Part shown: positions 1 to 5,654 of the stretch, piece after piece
How positions within the stretch are numbered: position 1 is the first letter of the stretch
Layout of the letters: each line of letters starts with the position of its first letter
Source of the DNA: Hyphomicrobiales bacterium
GTDB lineage: Bacteria > Pseudomonadota > Alphaproteobacteria > Rhizobiales > Aestuariivirgaceae
Length of the DNA stretch: 5,654 nucleotides
Assembly (NCBI GenBank): GCA_026996935.1
Contig: JALWJW010000116.1
Span: 1-5,654, forward strand
Reading direction: 5' to 3'
Program-made: the position numbers and the translations under genes
The notes under the pieces: generated by a model
Seen by the model: the letters and a program-made list of their open reading frames with translations, nothing else
Database searches by the model: none
What the model was told of the DNA's origin: nothing

Positions 1-200
1 AGCTTGCCATCAGTATAACGTAACGCCAGTTCTCCTGATTCGGTAAGTTCAAACGAACCGCCTTCTTTGGAAACTGCGTTGGCAAAGGCAGAAACGGTTG
101 CTTCATCCATTGGCACCTTAACCGCCGACTTTGCGGTGTCTTTGCCGTTATTTGTGCCGTTTTTGGCTTTAACTGAATTGTCTTTACTTGTATTTGTCAT
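1..200 (-). CDS. Hypothetical protein, N-terminal 66 codons (cut by left edge)
   Basis: An open frame runs from an ATG at 200-198 to the window edge without a stop, giving 66 complete codons. I do not recognise the protein. Residues 1-29 are polar and low in complexity, rich in Lys, Asn, Thr and Ser (it begins MTNTSKDNSVKAKNG), which suggests a disordered tail. No signal peptide or membrane segment is visible. From about residue 30 (VPMDEATVSAFANAVSKEGG) the sequence looks like the start of a folded, mildly acidic domain. The start is supported by a GGGG Shine-Dalgarno-like run at 208-211, seven bases from the ATG. A second ATG at 110-108 (Met31) is preceded by TAAGGTG and could be an alternative start that skips the polar tail. 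The gene lies 131 bases beyond ccoS, past a probable terminator, so it is likely a separate transcription unit and not an oxidase assembly factor. A frame on the opposite strand over this stretch has no comparable support. Confidence 0.6.
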   Translation of the reverse strand, partial: MTNTSKDNSVKAKNGTNNGKDTAKSAVKVPMDEATVSAFANAVSKEGGSFELTESGELALRYTDGK

Positions 201-261
201 ATTATTACCCCAATTGCACAACCATGCGTTGATACACGTTGAAGTAATTTGACTCAGTTAG

Positions 262-290
262 GTTACAACCAATTAAACAAACAGCGTAAA
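262..290 (-). promoter_or_regulatory. Weak sigma70-type promoter candidate for the left-edge gene
   Basis: On the minus strand TTTACG (290-285) and TGTAAC (267-262) are separated by 17 bases, each matching four of six consensus positions for the -35 and -10 boxes. The site lies between the ccoS terminator and the unknown gene, where a promoter is expected, and would leave a leader of roughly 55 bases. The -10 box sits within a short palindrome, GGTTACAACC (261-270, plus strand). The match is weak and such sites arise by chance in AT-rich DNA. Confidence 0.2.
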
Positions 291-298
291 GAATTTCG

Positions 299-329
299 AA
301 AAAATTGATCCAATTTGAATCAAATTTTT
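299..329 (-). terminator. Probable AT-rich intrinsic terminator after ccoS
   Basis: The minus-strand transcript just past the ccoS stop can fold TTGATTC (323-317) onto GGATCAA (311-305) around a five-base AAATT loop, followed at once by six U residues (304-299) and preceded by an A-run (329-325). The stem has one G-U pair, which would be a C-A mismatch in plus-strand RNA, so the element fits leftward transcription. The A-run and U-run could extend the stem. It is poor in GC, so efficiency may be modest. Its position at the end of the ccoGHIS genes, before the next gene's leader, supports the call. Confidence 0.65.
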
Positions 330-331
330 AA

Positions 332-520
332 TTACTTTGAGTCAAGATGGCTGTTTTCCGCCAAATTTGAAGAAGCTGGTTTTTCATCATCAAATAAAAT
401 CCGCTCGGCGGCTCCATCTAAATCCTCAAATTGCCCAGTGCGCAAAGTCCAAAGTAATGCGACCAAACCAAGACCGCTTAGAAACAGGGCTATCGGTATC
501 AAAACAAGTAATCCACTCAT
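332..520 (-). CDS. ccoS: Cytochrome oxidase maturation protein CcoS (FixS)
   Basis: A 62-residue small membrane protein of the CcoS/FixS family, required for cofactor (heme and copper) insertion into the CcoN subunit of cbb3 oxidase. The sequence shows one N-terminal membrane segment (about residues 3-25, LLVLIPIALFLSGLGLVALL) followed by the family signature: WTLRTGQFEDLDGAAERILFDD spans about residues 24-45, with the conserved FEDLDG and RILFDD blocks. The last 16 or so residues are a polar, probably unstructured tail, and the length is at the long end for the family. The start ATG overlaps the ccoI stop in an ATGA tetranucleotide, implying translational coupling, and is preceded by a strong AAGGGAG ribosome site. 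It is the last gene of the cluster, followed directly by a terminator-like hairpin. Confidence 0.95.
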   Translation of the reverse strand: MSGLLVLIPIALFLSGLGLVALLWTLRTGQFEDLDGAAERILFDDEKPASSNLAENSHLDSK

Positions 521-2826
521 AGCGGTACTCCCTTATCAAGGTTTTGACTTTTTGACATTTCTTGTTTGGGTTTAAAATCCCGCATTTGAGAAGAACCACT
601 GTAGGGCTTTGCTGTCCATTTTAAACGCAGCGCATTGCCCGTCACTAAAATCGAAGAACTCGACATCGCAATAGCTGCAATCAATGGCGTGGCATATCCA
701 AACATCGATAAAGGTATGGCAATCATGTTATAGATAACCGCCAGGGCAAAGTTTTCATGAACATGACGTGTAGCGCGCTTAGAAACATCCAGTGCATCTA
801 ATACTGAAACCAGACTTTTACTGGTGAAAATCATATCCGCTGCAGTTTTGCCAATGTCAGAGGCGCTGGAAGGTGCCAGAGAAGCTGTTGCTGTTGCTAA
901 AGCCGGTGCATCATTAATTCCATCACCAACCATGAGCACTTTTTGACCTCGGGCAATTTCCTTTTCAATAAATTCTACTTTTTGTTTGGGGGTTAATTCG
1001 GCATGGAAATCAGATATCCCCAAGCGGGCCGCCAATTCGCGGACAGCATTGTAACCATCACCTGATAATACGGTAATGCTTTTTTCGTTCTGCTTGAGTT
1101 GTTCAATCACAAACAAAGCATCATCGCGGATACTATCTTGAAATGAAAATGCGGCTTCAATTTTTCCATCAACGGCCAGAACCACGCGATATTGCTCATT
1201 TGCCTCTAAATCATGTTGATCGATCAACCAGCGCGGACTACCCAATTGAACTGTTTTACCATGCCATTTTCCTTCAATGCCCAAGCCTGGCCGTTCAACA
1301 ACATCTTCCAATTCTACTGGCTCAACCAGTTTGCCTTCGAACAATTTTGCAATTGATTTAGATAACGGGTGAACACTTGTGCGAGCAAGGCTTGCGGTAA
1401 CCTGCTTTATATCTTTACTTAAGGATCGATCTATACCCACCACAAAATCACCTGTGGTCAAAGTGCCGGTTTTATCAAAGACGACAGTGTCAATATCGGC
1501 CATACGTTCCATAGCTGCGCCGTTTTTCACTAAAATGCCACGTCTAAACAAAATACCGCTGGCAACAATTTGAACTGCCGGTACAGCCAGACCTAATGCA
1601 CACGGGCAGGTGATAATAAGAACAGCAATGGCAATAAACAATGAGGTGTGCCAATCCCCGCCTGTCACCCACAGCCAACCCAGGAGCGTAATTGCGGCCA
1701 GTCCATGAACAGCGGGTGCATAAATTTGAGCAGCACGATCAGCAATGCGCATATAACGGGCTTTGCCCTGCTCGGCTGCTTCCATCAGGGAGATGACTTC
1801 TCCAAGGAATGTATCCTTACCCACCGCTGTTACTTTAATTTCCAGTGGGCCAGTAATATTCATAATACCTGCTTCAACCTGTGCGCCTTGCTGAAGCTTT
1901 TCCGGTAGTGACTCTCCAGTAACAATGGAGCGGTCAACGTCACTTGTGCCAGAGGTAACAATGCCATCTACTGGCACCCGTTCCCCCGGTGCAATTAACA
2001 CAGTCATTCCAACCTCCAACTGATCAACACGAAGATATTCATGTTCACCATCAGGTTGAATTACAGTGGCCCCCACCGTGTTTAAGGTCAAAAGCTGAGA
2101 TACGGCCGAGCGGGCCTTTTCTCTCATCATGTGGTCTAAATAACGACCAATCAATAGAAAGAATAATAAGGTTACAGCAGCATCAAAGTAGGTTTCAGGG
2201 CCGCCATTAATGGTTTCGTATAAACTCATTCCAGCAGCCAGCAACACAGCTAAAGAAATAGGTACATCCATATTCAGGTGTTTATGACGTAATGCATTAA
2301 ACGCTGAATAGAAAAACGGCCGCCCCGAATAGACAATCGTTGGCAGCGCGATAAGAGCTGATACCCAGTGAAAAAGCTGACGCGTTGTTCCTTCAGCCCC
2401 TGCCCAGACAGAAACCGAAAGCAACATCACATTTGCTGCTGCAAAGCCTGCAACAGCCAATGCCTGAATAAGTTGTTTTCCGGTGTCGTCCTGGGTTAGT
2501 GTTGCAGCAGCCTGGCTATTAAATGGCCTGGCATCATAACCAAGGCTGGCAATCACATCGACAAAGTGGCTAACAGATTGTTTCTGGTTGTCCCATTGCA
2601 GGGATAAACGCTTGCTTGACAGGTTTACCCGGGCCTTTTCGACACCGTCTATTTTTTTCAGCGCAGTTTCGATTTTGTTAATGCATCCACCGCAATGAAT
2701 GGTTGGTAAAAGAAAGTCAATAGAGTCACGATTGCCATCAAGGTGTTCCACCCATTGGTTCAGTCCTGACTGATCTGCACTTTGCGATCCTGCTTTTACA
2801 ACTTCTGATGCGGGGCAACAGCTCAT
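517..2826 (-). CDS. ccoI: Cu+-translocating P1B-type ATPase CcoI (FixI), cbb3 oxidase assembly
   Basis: A 769-residue inner-membrane heavy-metal P-type ATPase that uses ATP to export Cu+ to the periplasmic side for cbb3 oxidase assembly; the FixI/CopA2-type assignment rests on context. Visible parts: an N-terminal Cys pair (residues 3-4); one HMA metal-binding domain with CGGC at 45-48; a membrane block at about 115-230; the actuator loop TGES at 303-306; the ion-site CPC at 407-409; the phosphorylation motif DKTGT at 451-455 (Asp451); HP at 486-487; GDGIND at 634-639; and the last two membrane helices with YN (699-700) and MSSSS (721-725), the Cu+ P1B-1 pattern. No key residue is missing and the length is normal. 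A polar tail of about 35 residues follows the last helix. The start ATG (2826) has AGG six bases upstream. A 122-base gap separates it from ccoH, while its stop overlaps the ccoS start. Confidence 0.96.
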   Translation of the reverse strand: MSCCPASEVVKAGSQSADQSGLNQWVEHLDGNRDSIDFLLPTIHCGGCINKIETALKKIDGVEKARVNLSSKRLSLQWDNQKQSVSHFVDVIASLGYDARPFNSQAAATLTQDDTGKQLIQALAVAGFAAANVMLLSVSVWAGAEGTTRQLFHWVSALIALPTIVYSGRPFFYSAFNALRHKHLNMDVPISLAVLLAAGMSLYETINGGPETYFDAAVTLLFFLLIGRYLDHMMREKARSAVSQLLTLNTVGATVIQPDGEHEYLRVDQLEVGMTVLIAPGERVPVDGIVTSGTSDVDRSIVTGESLPEKLQQGAQVEAGIMNITGPLEIKVTAVGKDTFLGEVISLMEAAEQGKARYMRIADRAAQIYAPAVHGLAAITLLGWLWVTGGDWHTSLFIAIAVLIITCPCALGLAVPAVQIVASGILFRRGILVKNGAAMERMADIDTVVFDKTGTLTTGDFVVGIDRSLSKDIKQVTASLARTSVHPLSKSIAKLFEGKLVEPVELEDVVERPGLGIEGKWHGKTVQLGSPRWLIDQHDLEANEQYRVVLAVDGKIEAAFSFQDSIRDDALFVIEQLKQNEKSITVLSGDGYNAVRELAARLGISDFHAELTPKQKVEFIEKEIARGQKVLMVGDGINDAPALATATASLAPSSASDIGKTAADMIFTSKSLVSVLDALDVSKRATRHVHENFALAVIYNMIAIPLSMFGYATPLIAAIAMSSSSILVTGNALRLKWTAKPYSGSSQMRDFKPKQEMSKSQNLDKGVPL
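528..534 (-). promoter_or_regulatory. Strong ribosome binding site for ccoS inside the ccoI 3' end
   Basis: The minus strand reads AAGGGAG seven bases before the ccoS ATG, the best Shine-Dalgarno match in the window. It lies within the last codons of ccoI (Lys-Gly-Val-Pro-Leu end). It fixes the ccoS start at 520 and suggests ccoS can be initiated efficiently as well as by coupling. Confidence 0.75.
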
Positions 2827-2948
2827 TGCATGCCTAACTTTCTTAAATGTTTCAACCTGACTGGTTAGAAAACACGAGGGTTAATTCAATACTATTATTA
2901 CATTTCAAACCATGTTTATGACTAAAGCAACATATGTCATGCTCTTAG
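2827..2948 (-). other. ccoH-ccoI intergenic region, AT-rich, with one possible hairpin
   Basis: This 122-base gap interrupts an otherwise tightly coupled set of genes. No convincing reading frame is present. On the minus strand, GTTTTCTAACC (2873-2863) can pair with GGTTGAAAC (2857-2849) around an AGTCA loop: four pairs, a bulged U, then four more. It lies shortly before the ccoI ribosome site. The middle (about 2881-2910) is very AT-rich (the minus strand includes TTGAAATGTAATAATAG) and could hold an internal promoter, but no -35/-10 pair matches well. No FNR/FixK-type TTGAT-N4-ATCAA box is seen. Confidence 0.4.
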
Positions 2949-3434
2949 CTAATTGATAAACCTGTAAGCTTTGCGATATTTCAATTTGTCATTTGTAGCG
3001 ATAATCGAAACTTGCCATTGACCTTTTGCAAGGTCTACCTCAGCAATATACTCACCTTTTTTTGCTTCTCTAAAATTCAGCTTTTGATCTTGCGCCTCTG
3101 TGGTAGGGCGGCCGACAGTGCCATTTAACTTAAAGCCTGTTAGCGGCACACCATTGGCATCTTTAAGAGAAAAAATAATATGACCGCTGCTCAGTTTAAG
3201 CTGGCTCTTCCATCCCAGCTTTTTTTGCTGGTCCATCACCTGTTGCTTTGCCTTAAAATCAATCGATTCCACATAACCATTTTTGGCGATCAAGCCAGAC
3301 CATGTCGTTTGGGCAAACCATGCCAGCGTGAGGTTCACACTAATGATGGTTCCAAAAAACAAGAACAAAACTCCAATCATGTGCTTGCCGGTAAACTCTT
3401 TAATCGTCAAAAAATTGAGTATGGATTTTATCAT
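2949..3434 (-). CDS. ccoH: cbb3 oxidase assembly protein CcoH (FixH)
   Basis: A 161-residue FixH/CcoH family protein, a small inner-membrane factor that associates with cbb3 oxidase subunits and is needed for stable assembly. It has a short cytoplasmic N-terminus with the family-typical FTGKHM (14-19), one membrane segment (about 20-41), then a periplasmic domain. Recognisable family blocks are TWSGLIAKNGYVES (about 44-57), the conserved GRPTTEAQD (about 108-116) and a C-terminal beta-rich GEYIAEVDLAKGQWQVSI stretch (from about 127). The length is normal. The start ATG overlaps the ccoG TGA in ATGA, and AGGA lies eight bases upstream, so this start is well supported. Met19 is an unlikely alternative because it would remove the conserved N-terminal block. 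The exact biochemical role of the family is less clear than that of its neighbours. Confidence 0.93.
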   Translation of the reverse strand: MIKSILNFLTIKEFTGKHMIGVLFLFFGTIISVNLTLAWFAQTTWSGLIAKNGYVESIDFKAKQQVMDQQKKLGWKSQLKLSSGHIIFSLKDANGVPLTGFKLNGTVGRPTTEAQDQKLNFREAKKGEYIAEVDLAKGQWQVSIIATNDKLKYRKAYRFIN

Positions 3435-4900
3435 TTGTTAGGTCCTACAAATATGGCGTCATAAGAAGTACTTTCTTTGCTCGTAGTATCTTTAATCAAA
3501 AATTTGATATCAGAGCGCGCCTGATGCAGGGCGTTTTGTTTAGTTGTGATGTACACTCTAAATGATCTTAACTTATCAGGATCAACTTTGATTTTAAATG
3601 TTTTCGCAGCGGGCTTATCGCTGCCGGCAACTTTCATTTTGGCCCCTTCAATTCCATCAATGGTAACCGTGAAAGTACGGGATCTTGGTACCATATTGAG
3701 AATTTTAACTGTATAGCCGTTTCGAACTGAGCCATCCGATAAACGGACAAATTGTGGATTTCTGTCATGCAAGACAGAAACATCAAGGCGCGAGCGCATC
3801 ATTAATGTTACAGCCAATGCTATAGAGATCGCGCTGAAAATCGCAATATAAACATAAGTACGCGGCCGAATAAACGACTGCCAGGTAGAATGTTTACTAT
3901 TGGCATGATCAGATAAAGTTGCATAGGAAATCAAACCGCGTGGTTTACCGATTTTGTCCATCACCGAGTTACAGGCATCAATACACAAAGCGCAGGTAAT
4001 ACATTCCAACTGGGCACCGTCGCGAATATCAATACCTTGCGGACAAACCGCGACACATGCATTACAATCTACACAATCACCAGCCTTGTCGCCCAATCTC
4101 TCACGTTCTTTCTTTTTCAAAGTCCGCGGTTCGCCGCGCCAGGCATTGTAAGTTACAATCAAGGAGTGCTCATCGAGCATTGCACCTTGAATACGTGGCC
4201 AGGGACAGGCATATGTGCAAATCTGTTCGCGAGCAAAACCTGCAAAAAGATAGGTTGTTGCGGTCAAGACACCTACAGTCGCATAGCCGACAAAAGGTAG
4301 TTTTCCAGTCCAAAACTCAACAAAAAGGGTTGGTGCATCGGCAAAATAGAAAATCCACGCACCACCTGTTGAAAATGCGATGAGCAACCATATGAAATGT
4401 TTAAGGATCGCTTTTCTGAATTTAATCAGCGTCCAAGGTGATTTATCAAGCTTAATTCGCGCATTGCGGTCACCTTCAACCCAACGTTCCACCGCCACAT
4501 AAAGATCAACCCAGACTGTTTGCGGGCAAGAATAACCACACCAGGCACGCCCGACAGTTGAGGTTATAAGAAACAGGCCAATACCAGCCAGAATTAAAAG
4601 GCCGGCCACATAATAAAATTCCTGCGGCCAGATTTCGATTGCGAAAAAATAAAACCGTCGATTGGCCAGATCCAGTAAGACGGCTTGATCTGGTAAACCT
4701 GCTCCTCTTTCCCAGCGGATCCACGGTGTAATATAATAAACTCCCAAAGTAATCGCCATAATAACCCATTTAAGGTTACGGAATGTGCCCTTTACATGCT
4801 TTGGAAATATTTTTTTGCGGGCTGCAAAAAGCTGGCGGTTTTCTTTTGCATTTACTGGCTCAACGTCCAGTCTTTCGACTTCATTGTGAACAGTAACCAT
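3431..4900 (-). CDS. ccoG: Cytochrome c oxidase accessory protein CcoG (FixG/RdxA), cupric reductase
   Basis: A 489-residue inner-membrane polyferredoxin; family members reduce Cu2+ to Cu+, feeding CcoI and the CcoN copper centre. Membrane segments are visible at about 44-60, 97-116, 164-187, 204-222 and 350-368. Two conserved Cys pairs lie next to membrane segments: CGYSC (121, 125) and CTYAC (228, 232). The ferredoxin part binds two 4Fe-4S clusters: Cys276, 279, 282 and 286 (CVDCNACVAVCP), and Cys300, 303, 306 and 310 (CITCALCIDAC). A periplasmic Ig-like C-terminal domain fills about 370-489. All expected cysteines are present. ATG at 4900 is the first standard start after an in-frame TAA, but it lacks a good Shine-Dalgarno (nearest purine runs are weak). 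It follows ccoP by 138 bases of hairpin-rich sequence and is coupled to ccoH by a four-base overlap. Confidence 0.96.
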   Translation of the reverse strand: MVTVHNEVERLDVEPVNAKENRQLFAARKKIFPKHVKGTFRNLKWVIMAITLGVYYITPWIRWERGAGLPDQAVLLDLANRRFYFFAIEIWPQEFYYVAGLLILAGIGLFLITSTVGRAWCGYSCPQTVWVDLYVAVERWVEGDRNARIKLDKSPWTLIKFRKAILKHFIWLLIAFSTGGAWIFYFADAPTLFVEFWTGKLPFVGYATVGVLTATTYLFAGFAREQICTYACPWPRIQGAMLDEHSLIVTYNAWRGEPRTLKKKERERLGDKAGDCVDCNACVAVCPQGIDIRDGAQLECITCALCIDACNSVMDKIGKPRGLISYATLSDHANSKHSTWQSFIRPRTYVYIAIFSAISIALAVTLMMRSRLDVSVLHDRNPQFVRLSDGSVRNGYTVKILNMVPRSRTFTVTIDGIEGAKMKVAGSDKPAAKTFKIKVDPDKLRSFRVYITTKQNALHQARSDIKFLIKDTTSKESTSYDAIFVGPNK

Positions 4901-4933
4901 TGGTCTAAAGCTTTCTATGTTGCCTTAAGGAGC

Positions 4934-4965
4934 GAGACCAGCCGAGCTAGTGCTTGACTGGTCCC
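4934..4965 (-). ncRNA. Strong intercistronic mRNA hairpin before ccoG
   Basis: In the minus-strand transcript GGGACCAGTC (4965-4956) pairs with GGCTGGTCTC (4943-4934) over ten positions, eight Watson-Crick and two G-U. After one A-C mismatch, AGC pairs with GCT to close an ACTA tetraloop. Both G-U pairs would be C-A mismatches in plus-strand RNA, so the fold belongs to the operon transcript. No U-run follows (GCTCCTTAAGG comes next), so it is not a standard intrinsic terminator. A role in 3'-end protection, RNase processing or pausing between ccoP and ccoG is inferred. Confidence 0.55.
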
Positions 4966-4979
4966 TGTTACTTAAATAG

Positions 4980-5015
4980 TTGTCGCAAAGCCTGAAGTTC
5001 AATACCTTGCGACAA
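4980..5015 (-). ncRNA. Long intercistronic mRNA hairpin after ccoP
   Basis: In the minus-strand transcript TTGTCGCAAGGT (5015-5004) pairs with GCTTTGCGACAA (4991-4980): a perfect nine-base stem (TTGTCGCAA/TTGCGACAA), then G-U, G-C and U-G, with a 12-base loop. The two wobble pairs again exist only on the minus strand. The following bases (CTATTTAAG) are not a real U-run, so termination here would be weak or partial. It starts 23 bases past the ccoP stop, a usual place for a 3'-stabilising stem-loop. Confidence 0.6.
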
Positions 5016-5018
5016 TTT

Positions 5019-5033
5019 GCTATGTTAAATAGC
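5019..5033 (-). ncRNA. Small stem-loop directly after the ccoP stop
   Basis: GCTAT and ATAGC form a five-base stem around TTAAC on the minus strand, five bases beyond the ccoP stop codon. It is short and could occur by chance. It is listed because it lines up with two stronger hairpins in the same gap. Confidence 0.25.
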
Positions 5034-5038
5034 CTTGT

Positions 5039-5654
5039 TTATTCACCACCACCAAGGGCGTGAACATAGATTGCCAATTCTTTAATTGTAACGTCATCCA
5101 AACGACCGGCCCAAGCTGGCATTTCACCATGTTTTGGTTTTGAAATCTGATTAATGATTTCAGCTTGAGTTTTACCATAAAGCCAAATGGCATCAGAAAG
5201 ATCTGGCGCACCAACGTCTTTGTCGCCCTTACCTTTTTCACCATGACAGGAAGCACAGTTTTCTTCATAAACTGCAGCCCCTTTCTTGGCATCTTCAGCA
5301 TTGACTTCTTGTTTTGACAAACTGCCTACAAATGCGGCAACTTGTTTGATTTGATCTTTTTCCAAGATTTCATCAGCACCAAATGCGGGCATTTCAGACG
5401 TTTTTGTATCCTCATCAGATTCAACACGAATGCCGTGCTTAATCGTGGTATAAATGGTTTCAAGTTTACCACCCCACAACCAGTTATCATCGTTCAGGTT
5501 TGGATAACCTGGACCACCTTGCGCGCCAGAACCGTGGCATGGTGTACAATTAACGGCAAATGCGGCTTTACCACCTGCCTGAGCAAACTCAAACAATTTC
5601 TCATCTTTGCGAATATCAGCTAAAGATTTTGCCGCAATCTGATCGCGAAACACC
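5039..5654 (-). CDS. ccoP: cbb3-type cytochrome c oxidase diheme subunit CcoP (FixP), C-terminal part
   Basis: The right edge cuts this gene. About 204 C-terminal codons are visible out of roughly 290-300 usual for the family. The GTG at 5653 is an internal Val codon, not a start, because the N-terminal membrane anchor is missing. CcoP is a membrane-anchored periplasmic c-type cytochrome that takes electrons from soluble or membrane cytochrome c and passes them on to CcoO and CcoN. Two heme c domains are visible, numbering from that GTG codon: CTPCH at 36-40 with its likely Met ligand in SEMPAF (Met88), and CASCH at 133-137 with GEMPAW (Met178). Family blocks PNLNDDNWLWGG (about 51-62) and APDLSDAIWLYG (about 149-160) precede the ligands. 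The C-terminus YVHALGGGE and the HGIR...SEMP insert in domain 1 are of alphaproteobacterial type. The rest of ccoNOQP is expected further right. Confidence 0.96.
   Translation of the reverse strand, partial: VFRDQIAAKSLADIRKDEKLFEFAQAGGKAAFAVNCTPCHGSGAQGGPGYPNLNDDNWLWGGKLETIYTTIKHGIRVESDEDTKTSEMPAFGADEILEKDQIKQVAAFVGSLSKQEVNAEDAKKGAAVYEENCASCHGEKGKGDKDVGAPDLSDAIWLYGKTQAEIINQISKPKHGEMPAWAGRLDDVTIKELAIYVHALGGGE

Noticed and set aside
67..252. Plus-strand 61-codon hydrophobic open frame at the left end
   Set aside because: It is antisense to the partial minus-strand gene, which has a ribosome site, the same direction as the cluster and ordinary amino acid composition. The hydrophobicity is the usual mirror of a Lys/Asn-rich frame.
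305..323. TTGAT and ATCAA half-sites resembling an FNR/FixK box after ccoS
   Set aside because: The half-sites are nine bases apart, not four, and lie in a stem followed by a U-run on the minus strand. A terminator explains them better.
1214..1225. TTGATCGATCAA, an FNR-like palindrome
   Set aside because: The spacer is two bases, not four, and the site lies in the middle of ccoI coding sequence, with no gene start nearby.
4057..4383. Plus-strand 108-codon open frame opposite ccoG
   Set aside because: It is antisense to the ferredoxin and membrane region of ccoG. Its composition is not protein-like and it matches no known family.
4506..4769. Minus-strand 87-codon open frame inside ccoG
   Set aside because: It is an out-of-frame reading of a strongly conserved ccoG region, with no family features or independent ribosome site.
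4980..5015. Intrinsic terminator ending the ccoNOQP transcript
   Set aside because: The stem is strong but is followed by CTATTTAAG and not a U-run, so complete termination is not supported. Listed as an mRNA hairpin instead.

Overview
The window carries the 3' part of a cbb3-type cytochrome c oxidase gene cluster, with every recognised gene on the minus strand. Read in the direction of transcription (right to left), it holds the end of ccoP (diheme oxidase subunit, cut by the right edge), then ccoG (polyferredoxin / cupric reductase), ccoH, ccoI (copper P1B-type ATPase) and ccoS. After these come an AT-rich terminator and the first 66 codons of an unrecognised gene cut by the left edge. The ccoP-ccoG-ccoH-ccoI-ccoS order is the fixNOQP-fixGHIS layout typical of Alphaproteobacteria. 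The CcoP sequence style (HGIR...SEMPAFGAD in heme domain 1, C-terminal YVHALGGGE) points the same way. Base composition is moderate to low in GC, which would suit a marine or aquatic alphaproteobacterium. I cannot name a genus from this.

Layout by position: 5039-5654 is ccoP (partial). 4901-5038 is a 138-base gap that folds, on the mRNA strand, into three consecutive hairpins. 3431-4900 is ccoG, whose stop overlaps the ccoH start (ATGA). 2949-3434 is ccoH. 2827-2948 is an AT-rich gap with one possible hairpin. 517-2826 is ccoI, whose stop overlaps the ccoS start (ATGA). 332-520 is ccoS. 299-329 is a probable intrinsic terminator. 201-298 is a short leader or promoter region. 1-200 is the unknown partial gene.

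The genes work together to build and run a high-affinity terminal oxidase for respiration at low oxygen. CcoP passes electrons from the cytochrome c pool into the oxidase. CcoG reduces copper and CcoI moves copper across the inner membrane for the heme-copper centre of CcoN. CcoH stabilises the assembling complex, and CcoS is needed for cofactor insertion. The promoter for the whole cluster, where an FNR/FixK box would be expected, should lie upstream of ccoN outside this window; I found no TTGAT-N4-ATCAA site inside it.

This is a well-known system and I see no new enzyme or defence system. The parts most worth a second look are non-coding: the hairpin series between ccoP and ccoG, whose G-U pairs all favour the transcribed strand, and the break in translational coupling between ccoH and ccoI. 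The unknown gene after the terminator is the only protein not explained by the oxidase cluster.
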